Shown: one piece after another, positions 62,564 through 64,000 of the stretch
Layout: each line of letters starts with the position of its first letter
How positions within the stretch are numbered: the first letter of the stretch is position 1
NCBI GenBank assembly: GCA_026400835.1
Contig: JAPLOA010000078.1
Coordinates: 25,205-89,204, forward strand
Reading direction: 5' to 3'
Source: Planctomycetales bacterium
GTDB lineage: Bacteria; Planctomycetota; Planctomycetia; Planctomycetales; Planctomycetaceae
Length of the DNA: 64,000 nucleotides
Translations under genes and position numbers: made by a program
The notes under the pieces: generated by a model
Databases searched by the model: none
The model's input: only the letters and a program-made list of their open reading frames with translations
Told to the model about the DNA's origin: nothing

Positions 62564-63829
62564 ATGAAATCAAAGCCAGTGGTTGTCATTGGTGCTGGTC
62601 TGTCCGGGCTATGTTGCGCCCGCCTGTTGCTAAAACACAACATCGACGTTCTCGTGCTCGATGCTCAGGATGATGTTGGCGGTCGCGTACGCACAGACCA
62701 TGTCGATGGCTTTCTGCTTGATCGAGGATTTCAGGTCCTGCAGACTGCCTACCCGGAAGCCAGCGCTCAACTTAATTATGACTCGCTGCGGCTGCATAGT
62801 TTTGATCCCGGCGCTTTGATTCGCACTCAGGGGCGAATGGTCGAGATGAGCGATCCGTGGCGGAAACCGTCCAAATTGCTGTCGACGGCGTTCAATGGAA
62901 TCGGCACCTTCCGGGATCGCCTGAAACTGGCCAAACTCCGCTGGTACGTGACTCATGCATCTTTTGATGCACTCTGGCGAGAGCCGGAATCAACAACTCA
63001 TGAATATCTTCGCAGCACGTGTGGGCTTTCGAACGATATCATCAATCGCTTTTTTCGTCCGTGGTTTTCGGGCGTGTTTTTAGAGAAAGATCTCAGCACC
63101 TCGAGTGGGTTTTTCAGATTCTTATTCCGAATCTTTGCGTTGGGAGACGCATCACTTCCGGAGCAGGGCATGAGTGCAATTCCGCGACAATTGGCGGCGG
63201 AATTGACGCCCGACATGCTCCGGCTTTCCACTCCAGTCGACTCACTGGTGGATCGCCATCACGTACGACTCAGGAATGGGGAATCCATCGACTGTCGTGC
63301 GATTGTACTCGCGGTCGAAGGCAGGGAAGCGTCAAAATTGACGAGCGGGATGATTCATTCGCCTGAATTCAGAGCAACTACGTGTTTCTACTTCGCCGCC
63401 CCACAGGCGCCGTTCGGCGAACCGCTGCTTGTGTTAAACGGCGACAACGAAGGCCCGGTCAACAATCTGTGTGTTGTATCCAACGTTTCAAAAAGTTATG
63501 CACCCGCCGGACAAGCATTGATCAGTGCTTCTGTCGTTGGCAAGGAATTGATGGACTCAGGCGATCTTAGCAACACCGTTCGTCAGCAACTCAGGCAATG
63601 GTTCGGATCTCAGGTCGATGCCTGGTCTTTGTTACGGCGCTATGACCTCCCGATTGCCTTGCCCGCGCAGCAGGCTGGCTTCAGAGATAGCCTTACCGGA
63701 CAATCGCGTTTGGGAGACGGGCTGTACTACTGTGGTGACTACTGTGAGACAGCATCGATTCAGGGAGCCATGGTCAGTGGACGCAAGGCTGCCGAAACTA
63801 TTATTGCCGATCTGGCATTGCAACGTTGA
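62564..63829 (+). CDS. FAD-dependent oxidoreductase, amine oxidase/protoporphyrinogen oxidase-like
   Basis: A 421-residue flavoprotein: VVVIGAGLSGLCCARLLLKH, VGGRVRTDHVDGFLLDRGFQ and the C-terminal GLYYCGDYCETASIQGAMVS, the FAD contacts of the flavin amine oxidase superfamily. Substrate is unknown. It starts two bases after the SDR gene's TGA (ATG at 62564; a GTG at 62558 is the alternative), so the two are one operon. Together with the photolyase-like and renalase-like genes it makes a flavoprotein-rich neighbourhood. Confidence 0.9.
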   Translation: MKSKPVVVIGAGLSGLCCARLLLKHNIDVLVLDAQDDVGGRVRTDHVDGFLLDRGFQVLQTAYPEASAQLNYDSLRLHSFDPGALIRTQGRMVEMSDPWRKPSKLLSTAFNGIGTFRDRLKLAKLRWYVTHASFDALWREPESTTHEYLRSTCGLSNDIINRFFRPWFSGVFLEKDLSTSSGFFRFLFRIFALGDASLPEQGMSAIPRQLAAELTPDMLRLSTPVDSLVDRHHVRLRNGESIDCRAIVLAVEGREASKLTSGMIHSPEFRATTCFYFAAPQAPFGEPLLVLNGDNEGPVNNLCVVSNVSKSYAPAGQALISASVVGKELMDSGDLSNTVRQQLRQWFGSQVDAWSLLRRYDLPIALPAQQAGFRDSLTGQSRLGDGLYYCGDYCETASIQGAMVSGRKAAETIIADLALQR

Positions 63830-64000
63830 TGCATGGCTCCGCCGCCCCCGGGCTGATCTCCTTAGGTTTAGGCACATCTATTGCGGTATGTTCATATCGA
63901 GCGTTGGACGCTTGAGTTGATTGCAATTTTTACCACGACGGATTCCTGAAAGATTGATTCTGGAGGGAATTTTTACAACAGGGAGGTTGGGTGTCGAGCG
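63830..64000. other. right-edge non-coding stretch
   Basis: After the oxidoreductase stop no frame with coding character reaches the window end. GGAGGG at 63962-63967 and GGGAGG at 63980-63985 could be ribosome sites or chance; a downstream gene may begin beyond the edge. Confidence 0.4.

Overview
The window reads as a chromosomal segment of a Planctomycetota bacterium (order Planctomycetales-like). This is inferred from gene content: many small membrane proteins with an Asn-Pro-Tyr N-terminus, secreted proteins with squalene-cyclase-like repeats or DUF4159 domains, a MoxR/DUF58 operon, ceramidase-like and sialidase-like secreted enzymes, a lysine-rich HU-like protein, and many genes of no known function. 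The genus cannot be fixed from the sequence alone.

Layout. 1-5.8 kb: the end of cysS, a repeat-filled gap, then a translationally coupled MoxR-DUF58-membrane protein operon. 5.8-12.3 kb: a gap with GTAG-led REP-like hairpins, an anchored amidase, a hydrolase-fold protein without its serine nucleophile, a beta-lactamase-fold hydrolase, and a dicarboxylate/amino-acid:cation symporter. 12.3-21.3 kb: a run of minus-strand genes (cyclase-like repeat protein, ceramidase-like protein, CrtI/PYROXD2-like oxidoreductase, methyltransferase plus glycosyltransferase, M24 peptidase, zinc-ribbon protein). 21.3-31 kb: housekeeping and redox genes (trxB, a QueG-like Fe-S protein fused to an SCP2-like domain, a divergent HxlR regulator with twin palindromes, fatty acid desaturase, Nudix, fabI, rsmD, HU-like protein, csrA, tRNA-Glu). 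31-40.6 kb: a methyltransferase, an ISL3 transposase remnant, a SnoaL-like secreted protein, a large Gly/Asn-rich TPR protein, and then a gene graveyard (broken homoserine dehydrogenase, a scrap resembling a DUF4239 N-terminus, serine-recombinase C-terminus) ending at a ParE-type toxin-antitoxin pair. 40.7-56.3 kb: EEP-family protein, ApbE, an AsmA-like giant protein, WD40 protein, an operon of PH-like protein, cysteine desulfurase and a DUF4159 protein, and a sialidase-SGNH fusion. 56.7-63.8 kb: a photolyase/cryptochrome-like protein, renalase-like oxidoreductase, DUF2805 protein, two tiny overlapping membrane-protein genes, an SDR/DUF2867-like protein and an FAD amine-oxidase-like protein. 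This last set resembles the singlet-oxygen/light-response gene sets of other bacteria, but no sigma factor gene is visible.

Five genes or gene-like reading frames too short for ordinary ORF cut-offs were found by direct translation: a 41-aa secreted peptide at 27609-27734, two overlapping membrane peptides at 60621-60897, a 27-aa remnant at 38824-38907, and an open coding-like stretch at 60035-60250. All family assignments come from motif recognition by eye; no database search was run.
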